From Gnetum montanum (taxonomy: Eukaryota > Streptophyta > Gnetopsida > Gnetales > Gnetaceae), in the NCBI GenBank assembly GCA_015680685.1, contig MNCI01008611.1:515684-579683 (forward strand): a stretch of DNA of 64,000 nt. The letters run 5' to 3'. Positions 23,561 to 34,149 of this stretch are shown here, piece after piece. Under the pieces are notes generated by a model. That model saw only the letters and a list, made by a program, of their open reading frames with translations, did no database searches and was not told where the DNA came from. A program made the position numbers and the translations under genes. Positions within the stretch are counted from its first letter, which is position 1. Every line of letters starts with the position of its first letter.

Positions 23561-24785
23561 TTTAGTAAATCTTCTTTTCATGAAAAAGAATAAAATGAAA
23601 AAGAAACATGAAAAAAATAGAAAATAGAAAAAATGAAGATGAAGAGGTAATGGGAAGCGCAATATGATTCCAAGCTCTTTGGTAAGTTGGTATTTCTACC
23701 ATCCTAAACTAATCTTATAATTTCTTAAGCAAGATCAAGATGAAAGGTTGACCCAATGTCCATGCTTATCTCAAGTTTAACCTATTCCTAGATCACTTGA
23801 CTTCCAAATGTAATAGTCCAAGAAAACATCATGTCTCAACCTTACCCATGGTTATGAAGGCTTAGAAATCTCTCTCTTATTGAACTTTCATAGCTTCAAA
23901 TGTTTCATTCACTTAATTCCTAAATTTATTTGTTCTTAGGGGGCAAGATCATAACCCTTAACACAAACCATAACCATATCCCAACCATGAGAATTGAATT
24001 ATTTTGCCATTGCATTATAATAAATATTGGGATTAGAAATAGTTAGCATAGCTAGAGGGATCGATGAAAGGTTTCTGGTAAAACAAAATTTAGGGAACCT
24101 ACTATGCATAGGTGTAAAGATGAAGGAAAAATAAATCAGAATCTTAACTTCTAGATGATCTATGACACATTGCCTTGATTCAATTTCATGAATGGTTAGA
24201 AAAAAGAATAAACAAGGCTAGATGATACTAGTAGTCATAGGTATGACGTTGCACTTACAAGGGGGACTTAGAGGCTAGATGACACTGGTACTAGATGAGT
24301 AGTGGTAAAGAGACATGGTAATAGATCTCTCATCGGGTGCAGGACATGCTCACGTGCTTTCATAAGCTAATTGAATGGTTGCTTGGTGATTCGATGTTGT
24401 TGTACTCTCACCTTCTTTCTCCTATCTATCATTCATTCTCCATCCATTTCTTTCCATTTTATGCATTGTTATGGATGATAGGAAGTTGATCAGGCAAAGT
24501 AGAGGATGAGATTTGGCCATCCAAGGGGATAAACTCACATTTGATATTGATGTCTTACTAATTATTAGTTCTTGTAAATCCTCGGTAGCTTGGTATTATA
24601 AGCGAGGATGCTCAAGCTTATCTCCCAAAGATGGTGGTGGGTGTATTGTATAAAGCACTTGATTTTTCCTCCACCACTTGTGTGGTTTCAACTCTATGAG
24701 CTTCAAGATTTAATCATAGCATTATCTTCCCATATTACCTCACTTCTACCTAATCATTTGACATTGGAGTACCCTATTTATCTTT
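23561..24785 (+). other. EF internal sequence between E4 and E2
   Basis: No recognisable coding sequence. A purine-rich AAAAATAGAAAATAG-like patch occurs at 23575-23650. It ends in TCTTT at the E2 insertion site. Confidence 0.5.
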
Positions 24786-25146
24786 TGATGAGCCATGATA
24801 TCGGGGCCGCGATATCAAAGCCTTCCAAGCGATATCGGACATCTAATATCAGGGCCTATCTTGTCACCTATAAATAAGAGGCGGGTGCACTTGGTTTGGC
24901 AATAGTTAGTTAATTAGCCTTAGTCACTTACTCGAACTCTTGCCTTTTTTCCTTCTCAGAGTTAGAATTATTTCTAAGTGCCTGTAGTAGGAGTCATAAA
25001 GTGAATGGATCTATATTCAAGCATTGTGTACCTGAGCACACCTTGTGGCCAGAAATAGAGGTGAACTTTGTGATAAACCTTGCAGCATTCAGAATCACTT
25101 ATTTAATGTTATTTATAGTTATTTAATGCTTTCCTAGTTAATTAAT

Positions 25147-25191
<45 letters not shown>

Positions 25192-25634
25192 TCTCGTTAA
25201 CTCCCCCAAGTAAGCACACTCAGTACAACCACTTGAGCATGCATGGAACACTTGGTAACCTAGTAACGATTAGTGTTTGGTAATCCTAGTAGTGTTGCAC
25301 TGGTTCAAGATGTGTACAGCAAGTGGGAACGGATGTTGGTGCTAGGACTAGTTAGAGCATAGTATATTAGTTAAACTAAATTAGTTACTTAATTAGTTTA
25401 ATTCTCCCTTCATAGCACCAGGACATAAACATAAAAAATATATTAAAATCATATACGTCAAGTTTACTTAACCATATAATCGTGCCATACAAGTAAGCTT
25501 GGGAAGACAATGATTGACTAACCCATCTTTGTTCTGTAAAGGCGCATAAGCACTTAGTCCTTGGAATTTGACTGGATCGTGCGTGGAAGCTCATATTCAT
25601 ATGGTTGAGTGTAGGGATACCTCGTTGCTCATCA
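24786..25634 (+). repeat. E2 5' LTR
   Basis: 849 bp, same family as the E1 LTR: GATATC sites at 24797-24850, TATAAATA near 24871, conserved GGTAACC...AGTAACGATTAG segment and CTCATCA end. It contains a long TC microsatellite (25148-25192). The AATAAA signal is mutated to AATAGA near 25055. Confidence 0.93.
25148..25192 (+). repeat. TC microsatellite in E2 5' LTR
   Basis: About 45 bp of TC repeats, interrupted once by TATC. The same place in the 3' LTR (41506-41531) has only about 26 bp. Confidence 0.95.
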
Positions 25635-25635
25635 T

Positions 25636-25654
25636 TGGCACCGTTGCTAGGGAC
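25636..25654 (+). other. E2 primer binding site (tRNA-Asp type)
   Basis: TGGCACCGTTGCTAGGGAC starts one base after the LTR. Fifteen of the first 18 bases agree with the plant tRNA-Asp 3' complement as I recall it. It is the best preserved of the tRNA-Asp-type sites in the window. Confidence 0.85.
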
Positions 25655-25772
25655 TTTTTTGTTTGTGCGCTAGCCAGAACTTAGGAAATCTTCCCATCGT
25701 TGGAACGAACCCTTAGGGTTGGTTATCTTACAATTATTGAAACAAAAAGTATTGCACACTGAATAGAAAATT

Positions 25773-27960
25773 ATGTCTCCTTCTTCTTACGAGAGTGTTT
25801 CACCCCTAGGTTCGATACAGGAAATAATTAGAGGCATAGTACACATGATAAGCTATCAGTCCCTTAACAGTTTTGTGTGGTATATGTTCATCTTGATGAG
25901 TATATACCAAACTTTACCTTTATCCTTCACCAGGATGAACAACTACGTTGGTGTGATTTAGAAGGTAACATAGTGTTACTTATGGATCACTCAGTCCCAG
26001 GTATGCTTCTTCGTGCTCTCACATGAATTGGTATGTAGCACTTACAAGTAGAGTATGTTGTGCATGATCATGACTTGAGAGAGTATCGACCCACGGAGGC
26101 ACAACGTCGAAGGGATCTAAAATAGGAGAGACATTATGAATCCATGAAGGGGAAGTTGTCTTAAAATGTCCTGTATGTCATAGGTGAAAATGAGGGTGGT
26201 GAACCTACCTCAGAAAGTCTCCCACATAATGATGTTCCTCCCGTTGACTTTGGTCAAAGGGTGGTGTATCAAAATCTTCACTTAACTATCCATAACTTGG
26301 ATTCTAGTACTGATAGACACAAAGGGTCTAAAAAAGGAACATGAACACATGAAAAATATGGACATTTTGATCGTAACCGGGATCGAGGATGTGACCATCG
26401 AAGAGAAGGAAGCAGGAACCATCATGGTGATGGTCCTCCTTCTTCTTCACCTTCATCATCTCCTTCACCCTCTCCTTTAGGATCTGGATGCAGTTGTAAG
26501 GAAAAAGACCTTGAGGATAAGGGTAAGTGAAACAAGAATCATAGATAAAGTAGCTGAGAAAGGGGATGAGGGCATTCTAGAGAAACTCATCATGAAAGGA
26601 GGGAGAGTAGGGAACAACATAGGCATCATAGATGCCATAGATAGTATGATCACAATGAACCCCTACTCACTACCCGAAGTATGCTAGATATAACTGAGGC
26701 TGTTAGAATCCCAACAAGGCACCAAAAAGATAGTAGGATCAAAAGATTAGACATGAACAATATCCCACAATTTGAAGGGGGATACAATGTTGATCCTCAA
26801 AATCATTTGCAAGCATTTCACGATGCATGTGCCTTGCAAAACATAGAAAACGAGTGGCAAAAACTCAAGTTGTGTCCATAGACACTGATCAAGGAAGCGA
26901 AAAGTTGGTACTAGTCCTTAGAACCAGAGTCCATTTGCTGATGGAGTACCATGTTAGAACTATTCAATGATAAGTATCAAACATACTCCCGAGTGTCCAA
27001 CCTATGAAGACAAATCCAACGATGGAAACAAGGAGTACATGAACCCTTAGATGCTACCATGGGTCAATATTATGCACTATTACATCGTTGCCTAGACCAT
27101 GGTTACTCGCAAAGGGAACAACTATGTCATCTCGTAGATGGGCTTAGGCATGAAATTTGAAGAACCCTTGGGACATATGCCCAAGGAAGGCTATCTAAGC
27201 TTAGGGTCCATCAAGTACAAAGATTGTTGGAGTAGGTTACTAAAGAGGAAGGTGAGTTAAGGAAAAGAGAGAGTATAGAAGAATATAATAGAGATCCTTC
27301 ACTCTAAAAGAAGGGAGTTAGATTTTGTGAGGATGAAGAAGATTCACCACTTGAAGAGATGGTGAATACAAAAACCTTGCCCATTCAAAAACTTGCATCG
27401 GAAGTATTAGCAAAGGTGGACCAAATGTGGGACTCCCTAGATAATAGATTTCAAATAGTTCTCAAAATAGTTAAGGAGTCTAGAGAGGAAGGTCATGATT
27501 GAGAAAGGAGAAAAAGGAAAGAAGCTAAATATGCATGTAACAAAGGTAAGGGCAAAGTTGCCATCATCAAAGAGGTTGTGGATTTAGATACAGACAATGA
27601 TGGTGGATGTGAGATATGCCAATATGACCATCCTAAGGTATGCTGTCTTGTAATCTCACATTTGTAGGAGTTTGGGGTGTATGCACTCAACCCACGATTA
27701 AACAAAAGGTAAACACCCCGAAGGTTACCTTATCCCCAAGGTAACCCAAAATAGTTCCACCAACCCTTGACGTATTATCCAAGTAGAAATCCACCACAAC
27801 CAAATGAGTAATACCAACAGTGGCAACACCCACAATCATGGGGAATGCCACCACCATGTCAACAGTACCCTTACCATCAGCCTGACCTATATGGATACTA
27901 CGTGCAGCAGCTGATCTCTCCACGTGACTCTACTGGTCATGTCACTCCTTAGCCTCACTA
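25773..27960 (+). pseudogene. E2 gag (decayed)
   Basis: The ATG at 25773 gives MSPSSYESVS as in E1. The N-terminal domain with YQTLPLSFT/FILHQDEQL-like sequence is at 25870-26050, and an Arg/His/Ser/Pro-rich linker follows to 26660. The Retrotrans_gag core spans 26681-27240 (RLDMNNIPQFEGGYNVDPQ, HLQAFHDACALQNIENEWQK, ELFNDKYQTYSRV, LHRCLDHGYSQREQLCHLV). A short CCHC motif lies at 27608-27643. Pro/Gln/Tyr-rich sequence leads into protease. Stops and frame changes interrupt it. Confidence 0.85.
27608..27643 (+). other. Short CCHC motif in E2 gag (CX2CX3HX3C)
   Basis: The codons read CEICQYDHPKVC. Spacing is CX2CX3HX3C, two residues shorter than the usual retroviral CX2CX4HX4C knuckle. The same 12 residues with the same spacing occur in E5 (59246-59281), and in E3 (37461-37496) with the second Cys changed to Phe. 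Confidence 0.75.
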
Positions 27961-28179
27961 CCAAGCCCAAGAGTACTATAGAACTCCTTCTCCTAGGGGT
28001 AATGTTCCACAAATGAACTATCCTTCTCATCTAGTCACATCTCTTCTATCCTTAACTCCATTACAACCTAGTCCAGCTATGTAGGGTGAGCTTCTTGCCC
28101 CGCCATAGTAACGTAATGCTACAAGGGCTATTAATCCTCATCCTACTATTGGTTTAGACAACCATGTAAATAAGAGATC

Positions 28180-28855
28180 TTTCTTTAGAACCAATAGTCC
28201 AAGTAAGTCCTTAGAACCACAAGTAGCTGATCCTCCAAATGCCTCACCACCACTTGAAACTTTGAAACTCCCTTCAAACCAAAAACTGCGTCCAACACAT
28301 ACGGTCATGTTGACTCATGTTGTCACTGATTAGATTAAGGCTAGTCATATTCCTAGGAAATTTTTTGATCCTAGAAGTCCTCTTATATATCTACAAATCA
28401 CTGGGAATGAACATTGAAAGGCTCTTTTGGATTCAGGTTTTGGTGTCAACTTGATCTCTCAAGAAATGTACAAAGCTTGGAACTTGCCTCCACTAAAAAA
28501 GAGTAACATTCATTTAGAGCTAGCCAACCAGTCCATCACTGTCCCATTAGGATTAGTGGAGGACATTGTTACCACTGTTTGTGGATGGTCGTATCTAGTC
28601 GACTTCCTAATGATTCAAGTTAACAACTGTAAGGGGGACTTCCCTATCATAATGGGAAGAGCATGGCTAAGCACAATTGATGCACACCTAGGAATATGTG
28701 ATATTTTCCTAGAAATATCAAAGAAAAATATTTTTGAAAAGATCAAGAAGAAGAAGGTTCCATGCATTGCATACATTGACACATGGTGTAATTGCGTGCA
28801 GAAGTCCTGGTTCATACAATGTGTAGCATTGCCTACATGCAACCAGTGTGCATAA
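28180..28855 (+). pseudogene. E2 aspartic protease region
   Basis: From 28427 the frame is open for about 140 codons: LDSGFGVNLISQEMYKAWNL contains the D-S-G active site, with GWSYLVDFLMIQV and FPIIMGRAWLSTIDAHLGI following. The DSG and the GRAW segment are typical of plant Ty3/gypsy proteases. The frame's first codon is TTG inside the domain, not a true start. The upstream part (28180-28426) is decayed. Confidence 0.88.
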
Positions 28856-29089
28856 GTAACTAACATACAAAGGTGCCTATATGTGGTAGCCACAAGATAG
28901 GAAGGCACTCATTGGCTGATAGCTGACCAAGAGAGCAACTCAACTATATGCATGGAACCAACTGAGGGTTTGAATTACGCTTACATCGATAGCATAAACA
29001 CATTAGAGAAAGTCCATCGCCAACTTCCAAGTCTCGACATTAAAAATATCAAGTGGGAGGAGTTGGAAATCCCTGATAAATTTAAGTAA

Positions 29090-30010
29090 GAGCCCCTGGA
29101 GTTAAAATCATTACCCACCAATATGGAGTACACATTTCTCAAAAATGGAAAATTGGTAATTATTAATGCCAAGCTTGCTCCTCAACAAAAAGAGAGTCTA
29201 TTGAAAATGGTGAACAAATGGTCGAAAGTCTTTTCTTGGTCATATCCCAAATTAACTGGAATAGACCCTAGGATATGCTAACATAGAATTTACATTGACC
29301 CTTCCATGAAGCCTCGATGACAACTGCAGAGGTGATTGAACCCAAAACTTAACCAAGTGGTTAAGGAAGAAATTGAATAGCTTCTAAAAACTGGGTTCAT
29401 CTACCCCATTGCTGATAGCGAATGGGTTAGTCCATTAGTTATTGTGCCCAAAAAGGAAGGTAAATGGAGGGTTTGTATAGACTTTAGGCTACTAAACATG
29501 GCAACATTCAAAGACCACTTTTCATTGCCATTCATTGACTAAGTGTTAGACACCATTGTAGGGCATCACTACTATAGTTTTCTGGATGGGTACAGTGGAT
29601 ACAAACAAATCCAAATAGCACCAAAAGACCAAGCCAAGATCACATTCACAAGTCCTTGGGGGACATTTGCATACAAATAGATGTCTTTTGGCTTATGCAA
29701 TGCTCCTGCAACGTTTCAATATTTGTTTCTAAGTATCTTTCAACAGCAAATAGGGAATGGTATAGAAGTTTTCATGGATGATTTCTCCACCTACGGAGTG
29801 AACTTCAATCAAGCATTGGACCGATTAGAGAAAGTACTAAAATGATGTGTTGAAACCAATTTAAGGCTCAACTAGAAAAAAAACTATTTAATGGTCCAAG
29901 AAGCTGTAGTATTAGGGCATAAGATTTCACAAATAGGGATAGAGCTAGACCTCGAAAAGATTAAAGTCATCCAAGGAATCATGCGCCAACTTGAAACTGT
30001 AAAAGACATT
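29090..30010 (+). pseudogene. E2 reverse transcriptase remnant
   Basis: Motifs in order: KTGFIYPIADSEWVSPLVIV (from 29389), KWRVCIDFRLLN, FLDGYSGYKQIQIAPKDQ, GTFAYK then a stop and MSFGLCNAPATFQ, and the catalytic FMDD at 29771-29782. They match Athila/Tat-type Ty3/gypsy RT. Stops, mostly TAG or TGA in place of CAG/CGA-like codons, interrupt the frame. Confidence 0.93.
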
Positions 30011-30089
30011 TGATCATTCCTTGGACACACTAGCTATTATAGAAGATTCATAGAGAAATTTTCAAGGGTTTCAAAACCATTGGTTGAAC

Positions 30090-30742
30090 TAATAAAAAAG
30101 GACATACCTTTTGAATGGACCAGAGAATGTGAGTTAGCTTTTTAAACTTTAAAATAGAAGCTTATAGAAACACCTATTCTACAAGCTCTTGACTGGTCCA
30201 AACTATTCTATATAATGACTGATGCATCCAACTTTGCTTTGGGAGCTGTACTTACATAGTTAGATGACCAGAAATGACCCTATTACATTCACTATGCAAG
30301 TCAAAGTATTACTAGTGCACAACTCAACTACACCACAATAGAAAAGGAATTCATGGCTATGGTGTTTGCACTAGATAAGTTCAGACACTATGTATTGGGC
30401 TATAAGGTATTTGTACACATAGACCATAGTGTAATTCAGTTCCTACTGAATAAACCAATAGTAAGCCCTCGCATCATACGATGGCTCTTAATCTTACAAG
30501 AGTTTGATCTTATGATTATAGATTGTAAAGGCACTAAGATTGTTGTTGCTAATCATTTATCTCGTTTAAGATGGGACAACAAAGAGGATGAATATCCACT
30601 TTTTGATGACTTTCTTGATGAATTCCTCTTTGTAGGTGTAGCAAATAATCAATTAACCATGAAAATAAATTGGTATTGTAGCATTCTTACCTATCTCCTT
30701 ACACAAGAAACACCACAAGAGTTAGACGCTAAAAAGAAATAG
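30090..30742 (+). pseudogene. E2 RNase H remnant
   Basis: KLFYIMTDASNFALGAVL (first catalytic Asp) is at about 30205-30255, then SQSITSAQLNYTTIEKEFMA-like sequence. From 30353 the frame is open for 129 codons with ALDKFRHYVLGYKVFVHIDH and ANHLSRL, the latter closing the domain. Confidence 0.9.
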
Positions 30743-31960
30743 TAGTTTCTTCACCAAGCCAAATATTTCATGGAAATCAATGGATACCTTTATAAGGCAT
30801 GTCTAGATGGCTTGGTCCAATGGTGTGTTCCTGATGTAGATCAATTATGAGTTCTTCAAGACATTCATGAGGGTTCTTGTGGGGGTCATTATGCTAGGAG
30901 ATGAACAACCATTAAAATTTTGTTTGCAGGATATTATTGGCCTATATTGTTCTAGGATGCTCATCATTTCGTCTAGTCTTGTGAGTGCTACTAACATGAT
31001 GGGGGAATGACTACCAGGATGAAGGGTCCACAATAATGGATTCAACCTTTAGAACCCTTCGATATATGGGAAATTGATTTTATGGGGCCTATTAAACCAA
31101 TGTCCAATGGGAAAGCCTACATTGTCATTACTGTTGACTACTTTACAAAATGGGTAGAAGTAACTGTTGTTATGGATTGTACATTGTCTACCGTTGCATG
31201 ATTTTTTCAACAAAAAATCATTAACAAGGTTGGTGTGCCTTGTGCACTTATTTTGGATAATGGTACACATTTTATGGGCATGAATTTTTGAAAGCTGATG
31301 CAATGCTTAGGAGTTAAACACAAACTGACTACACCATACCACCCTTAAGTGAATGGTCAAGCTGAAATAACCAATAGGGAGATTATGATAAGAACCATTA
31401 TAAAATATAGGCAAGACTAGAGCACCAAACTAAACGATGCTCTTTGGGCATACCTCTCCATATGGAAACTCCCTATAGGCTACTCTCCCTATGAGTTAGT
31501 GTATGGAAAACTCCCAATGCTTCATATTCAAGTAGAACTTTGTACACTATCTACGGCGTGTGATCTCAACCTTGATCTTAATCTAGCACAAAAAGAATGG
31601 TTAATGAACCTTAACCTACTAGATGAGAACCGATTAGTTGCCCTTTCATCTAATGAATTACACAAGGCTTTTAATAAATGATGTCATGAGCTAAAAATTA
31701 GAAAAGTTAAGTACCAACCGAGAGATAAGGTTCTTTATTGGAACCCCACACACATGCGACAACATACTAAATTTCAAACGCTATGGGAAGGACCTTATAT
31801 TATTCATGTAAATTTTCCTTTAGGAACCATGATGATTTACAAGCCTGATAGCCCAAATAAGAAATTGTTGGTCAATATCCAACAAACCAAACCTTTCCAT
31901 GAGCCTAGAATAGCCAATACCAATACTACCTCTATTGGTGGATAACCTTACTCACCATTT
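30743..31960 (+). pseudogene. E2 integrase remnant
   Basis: The zinc-binding part is near 30860-31000, and the core starts with IDFMGPIKPMSNGKAYIV (about 31072). LILDNGTHFMG at about 31245 keeps the second Asp, and VNGQAEITNREIM near 31350 keeps the glutamate. The C-terminal GPY/F-type module LWEGPYIIHVNFPLGTMMIY is at about 31780-31840, followed by KPFHEPRIAN. Stops and frame shifts are present, but all three DDE positions can still be read. Confidence 0.9.
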
Positions 31961-31980
31961 CGAATCCCCTCCCTCCAACT

Positions 31981-32000
31981 TAGTTTTGGGGGAGAGGGCC
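31981..32000 (+). other. Second (internal) polypurine tract of E2
   Basis: TAGTTTTGGGGGAGAGGGCC at the end of pol mirrors the 3' polypurine tract (TAGTCATGGGGGTA at 41101). Confidence 0.5.
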
Positions 32001-32289
32001 ACAAATGCTAATCATTCTTTGCCCTCATTTCCTTTTGTATTTTTATTTTACACATTTTTGCTCTACACATTTTTGTTTTACACATTTTTTCATATTTACT
32101 TATTTTTTTTTTACACCATTGTTACCATTTTTACTATTTCTTTGTTTATTTGATTTACTTTCATTCATCATATAATAAGTGCTCATGATGGTGGATTATA
32201 CTATAATGGTGTTGATTGTTAATGTTGGGTTTTTAGCTTTGATTTTCAATGTTGACACTAAGATATGGTTTCTTTTGATAAAACAGGAA

Positions 32290-33100
32290 ATGAGTCCACA
32301 TCGTCCATTCATCCATTCAACTCTATGGTCTCCCTTCATTTTGGAAGTGTACTATCCCTTTTTCTAAGTAAACTTATTAATTAACTAGTGGCTTGGTATT
32401 ATTCAAATCAAGGGAGGACTCCATGATTGAAAAGGGTGTGACTTCAAGGGGATTCGACACACTTATGCTGGCTCTTCTCTTGGGTACTTGAATGTTTTTC
32501 CTAAGTCTTCTGCCATTCTACTATTGACCAAATATCAGGAAGTTGAATAAATATAAATAAGTTTTTGCATGGTGTAGTTCTCATGCAAAAACAAAAAAAA
32601 ATTGGTGAGAATTCAAAGGACACCCCTTAGAAATAATAATGAAATATGGGCTACAAGCACTAGTTATGACATTGGAAAGACATGTTGCCCATGGCTGAAG
32701 GTTTCCTCTAACCAAGGCCCTTCCTTGCTTCCTAATAATCTATCTTTCTCTCCTTGGGATGGTGATGACTCTATGAAAACATTCTTATTGCTTCAAGAGG
32801 ATGGGTTGGTCAAATGCGTTGATGCGAGGTCACTGCATATGGTTGGTTTGAATCCAGATTTGGAATGAATTCTATTCAGCCACCTTAACCATATAATACA
32901 CACAGGACTTTACACAACCGTGCTCCTGGGATTCCATTCCATTTCCTCCTCTCCTTCCATATTTCTTCCCATATTCCACCTCATTGCCGGTTTTATGATT
33001 AGTCTATGTCTTGGTTGATACATTGTTAGTCTTCGATAAACTTTTGTAGGTAAGTTCTTAATCATTGTTTCCATATGTCATTCTGAGAACCTATAGTTTG
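32290..33100 (+). pseudogene. E2 env-position ORF, type I, first part
   Basis: A pyrimidine-rich stretch and AAAACAG (AG at 32285-32286) are followed at once by the ATG at 32290, giving MSPHRPFIHSTLWSPFILEV. From 32602 an 88-codon frame holds LSFSPWDGDDSMKTF and LLLQEDGLVKCVDARS; in E1 the same segment is conserved (5113-5145). Downstream GLYTTVLLGFHS and an Ile/Phe-rich hydrophobic stretch follow (about 32910-33000). Stops and a frame change lie between 32370 and 32600. E3 interrupts it at 33100; the frame continues after 40291. Confidence 0.5.
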
Positions 33101-33847
33101 TGATGAGTGGCAAGGTACCCCTACACTCAACCATACGAATACAAGTGTAGCACGTAAAATTCGATTGAACTTCGTAGACTAAGTGCCTACATGCCTTATG
33201 GAACACTTAAGGTTAATCATTCGTTGTCTTCCCAGACTTACTTGTAGTTGTCATGATTGTATGGTTAAGTAAGTTTGAGGTATGTGATTTTTATGCCTTT
33301 TCTGTTTTATCTCCTATGCTAATAAGGTGAAGGGTGAAGAGACTAATTCACTAACTTTAACTAACTAACTAAGTCTAAATTAACCTAGCATCAGCATCCA
33401 TTCGCACTTACCGTTCACACCCTGAACCAATGCAACCTTGGTTACCAAACGCTAATCGTTGCTGGGATCACCAAGCATAACACACGTGCTCGAAGCGGTC
33501 GTACTAAGGCACTTAACTAGGAGAGAAGGGTTGAGAGAGATTTAATGACTAATAAAGCATTTAAATGATAAATAGTAAATAATAATAAATAAAGTCCTAA
33601 TTAGCCTATTCCATGCACTGCAAGGTTTATCCAAGAAGTTTGTCTTTATTGCCGTACACAAACTTGTGTTCTGGTACAATATTTGCTCGAATAAAGATCC
33701 GTTTACTTTGGAGTTCCTACTACGGGCACATGGAAATTATTCTATCTCTGGAGGGGTAAAACTGCCAGAGTTTTGCTATGGTCTAGGCCTAGATATTTGA
33801 AAAAAGGGAGAGCTACCTCTTATTTATAGACTTGGCGACGCACCGCA

Positions 33848-33865
33848 ATATCACGTACGTGATAT
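33848..33865. promoter_or_regulatory. 18-bp perfect palindrome in E3 U3 (first)
   Basis: ATATCACGTACGTGATAT reads the same on both strands. It contains CACGTA/TACGTG, an ACGT-core element of the type bound by plant bZIP or bHLH factors (known motif class; binding here is inference). Confidence 0.8.
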
Positions 33866-33895
33866 CGCGGGGGACGACGCGATATCTCTGCGGCC

Positions 33896-33913
33896 ATATC
33901 GCGTACGCGATAT
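33896..33913. promoter_or_regulatory. 18-bp perfect palindrome in E3 U3 (second)
   Basis: ATATCGCGTACGCGATAT is a perfect palindrome with the same layout as the first (ATATC, CG, TA core, GATAT). The E3 5' LTR holds the equivalent with one mismatch. Confidence 0.8.
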
Positions 33914-33942
33914 CGCAGCCCATGCGATATCACGTGCCATCA

Positions 33943-33955
33943 TACCCCCATGACT
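33943..33955 (-). other. E3 3' polypurine tract
   Basis: In element orientation AGTCATGGGGGTA lies directly before the 3' LTR. Confidence 0.88.
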
Positions 33956-34149
33956 AAATGAAAAATCATCCTCGAGTTCCTTACAAAATATTGGAAAGGT
34001 ATGGGATTATTGACTGAATGGAAGTAATGGTGAATGGGATCACATGTGAATGGATCATCATTACAAGACATGACAAAACTGGTGTTCATGACAACAGAAG
34101 TGAACACCTTATACATTTGACATAAGGCCTCATTTGGCAACTGAGAGAG

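Larger units (their letters stand above)
33101..33942 (-). repeat. E3 3' LTR
   Basis: 842 bp; plus strand starts TGATGAGTGGCAAGGTACCC and ends CGTGCCATCA. In element orientation the U3 carries a GC-rich run of GATATC palindromes (33840-33940) before the TATA box (reverse TATTTATAGA at about 33821-33830). Confidence 0.95.

Noticed and set aside
16985-23568. Target duplication for E4
   Set aside because: ATAAA against AGTAA or TTTAG does not match well enough; LTR ends are mutated.
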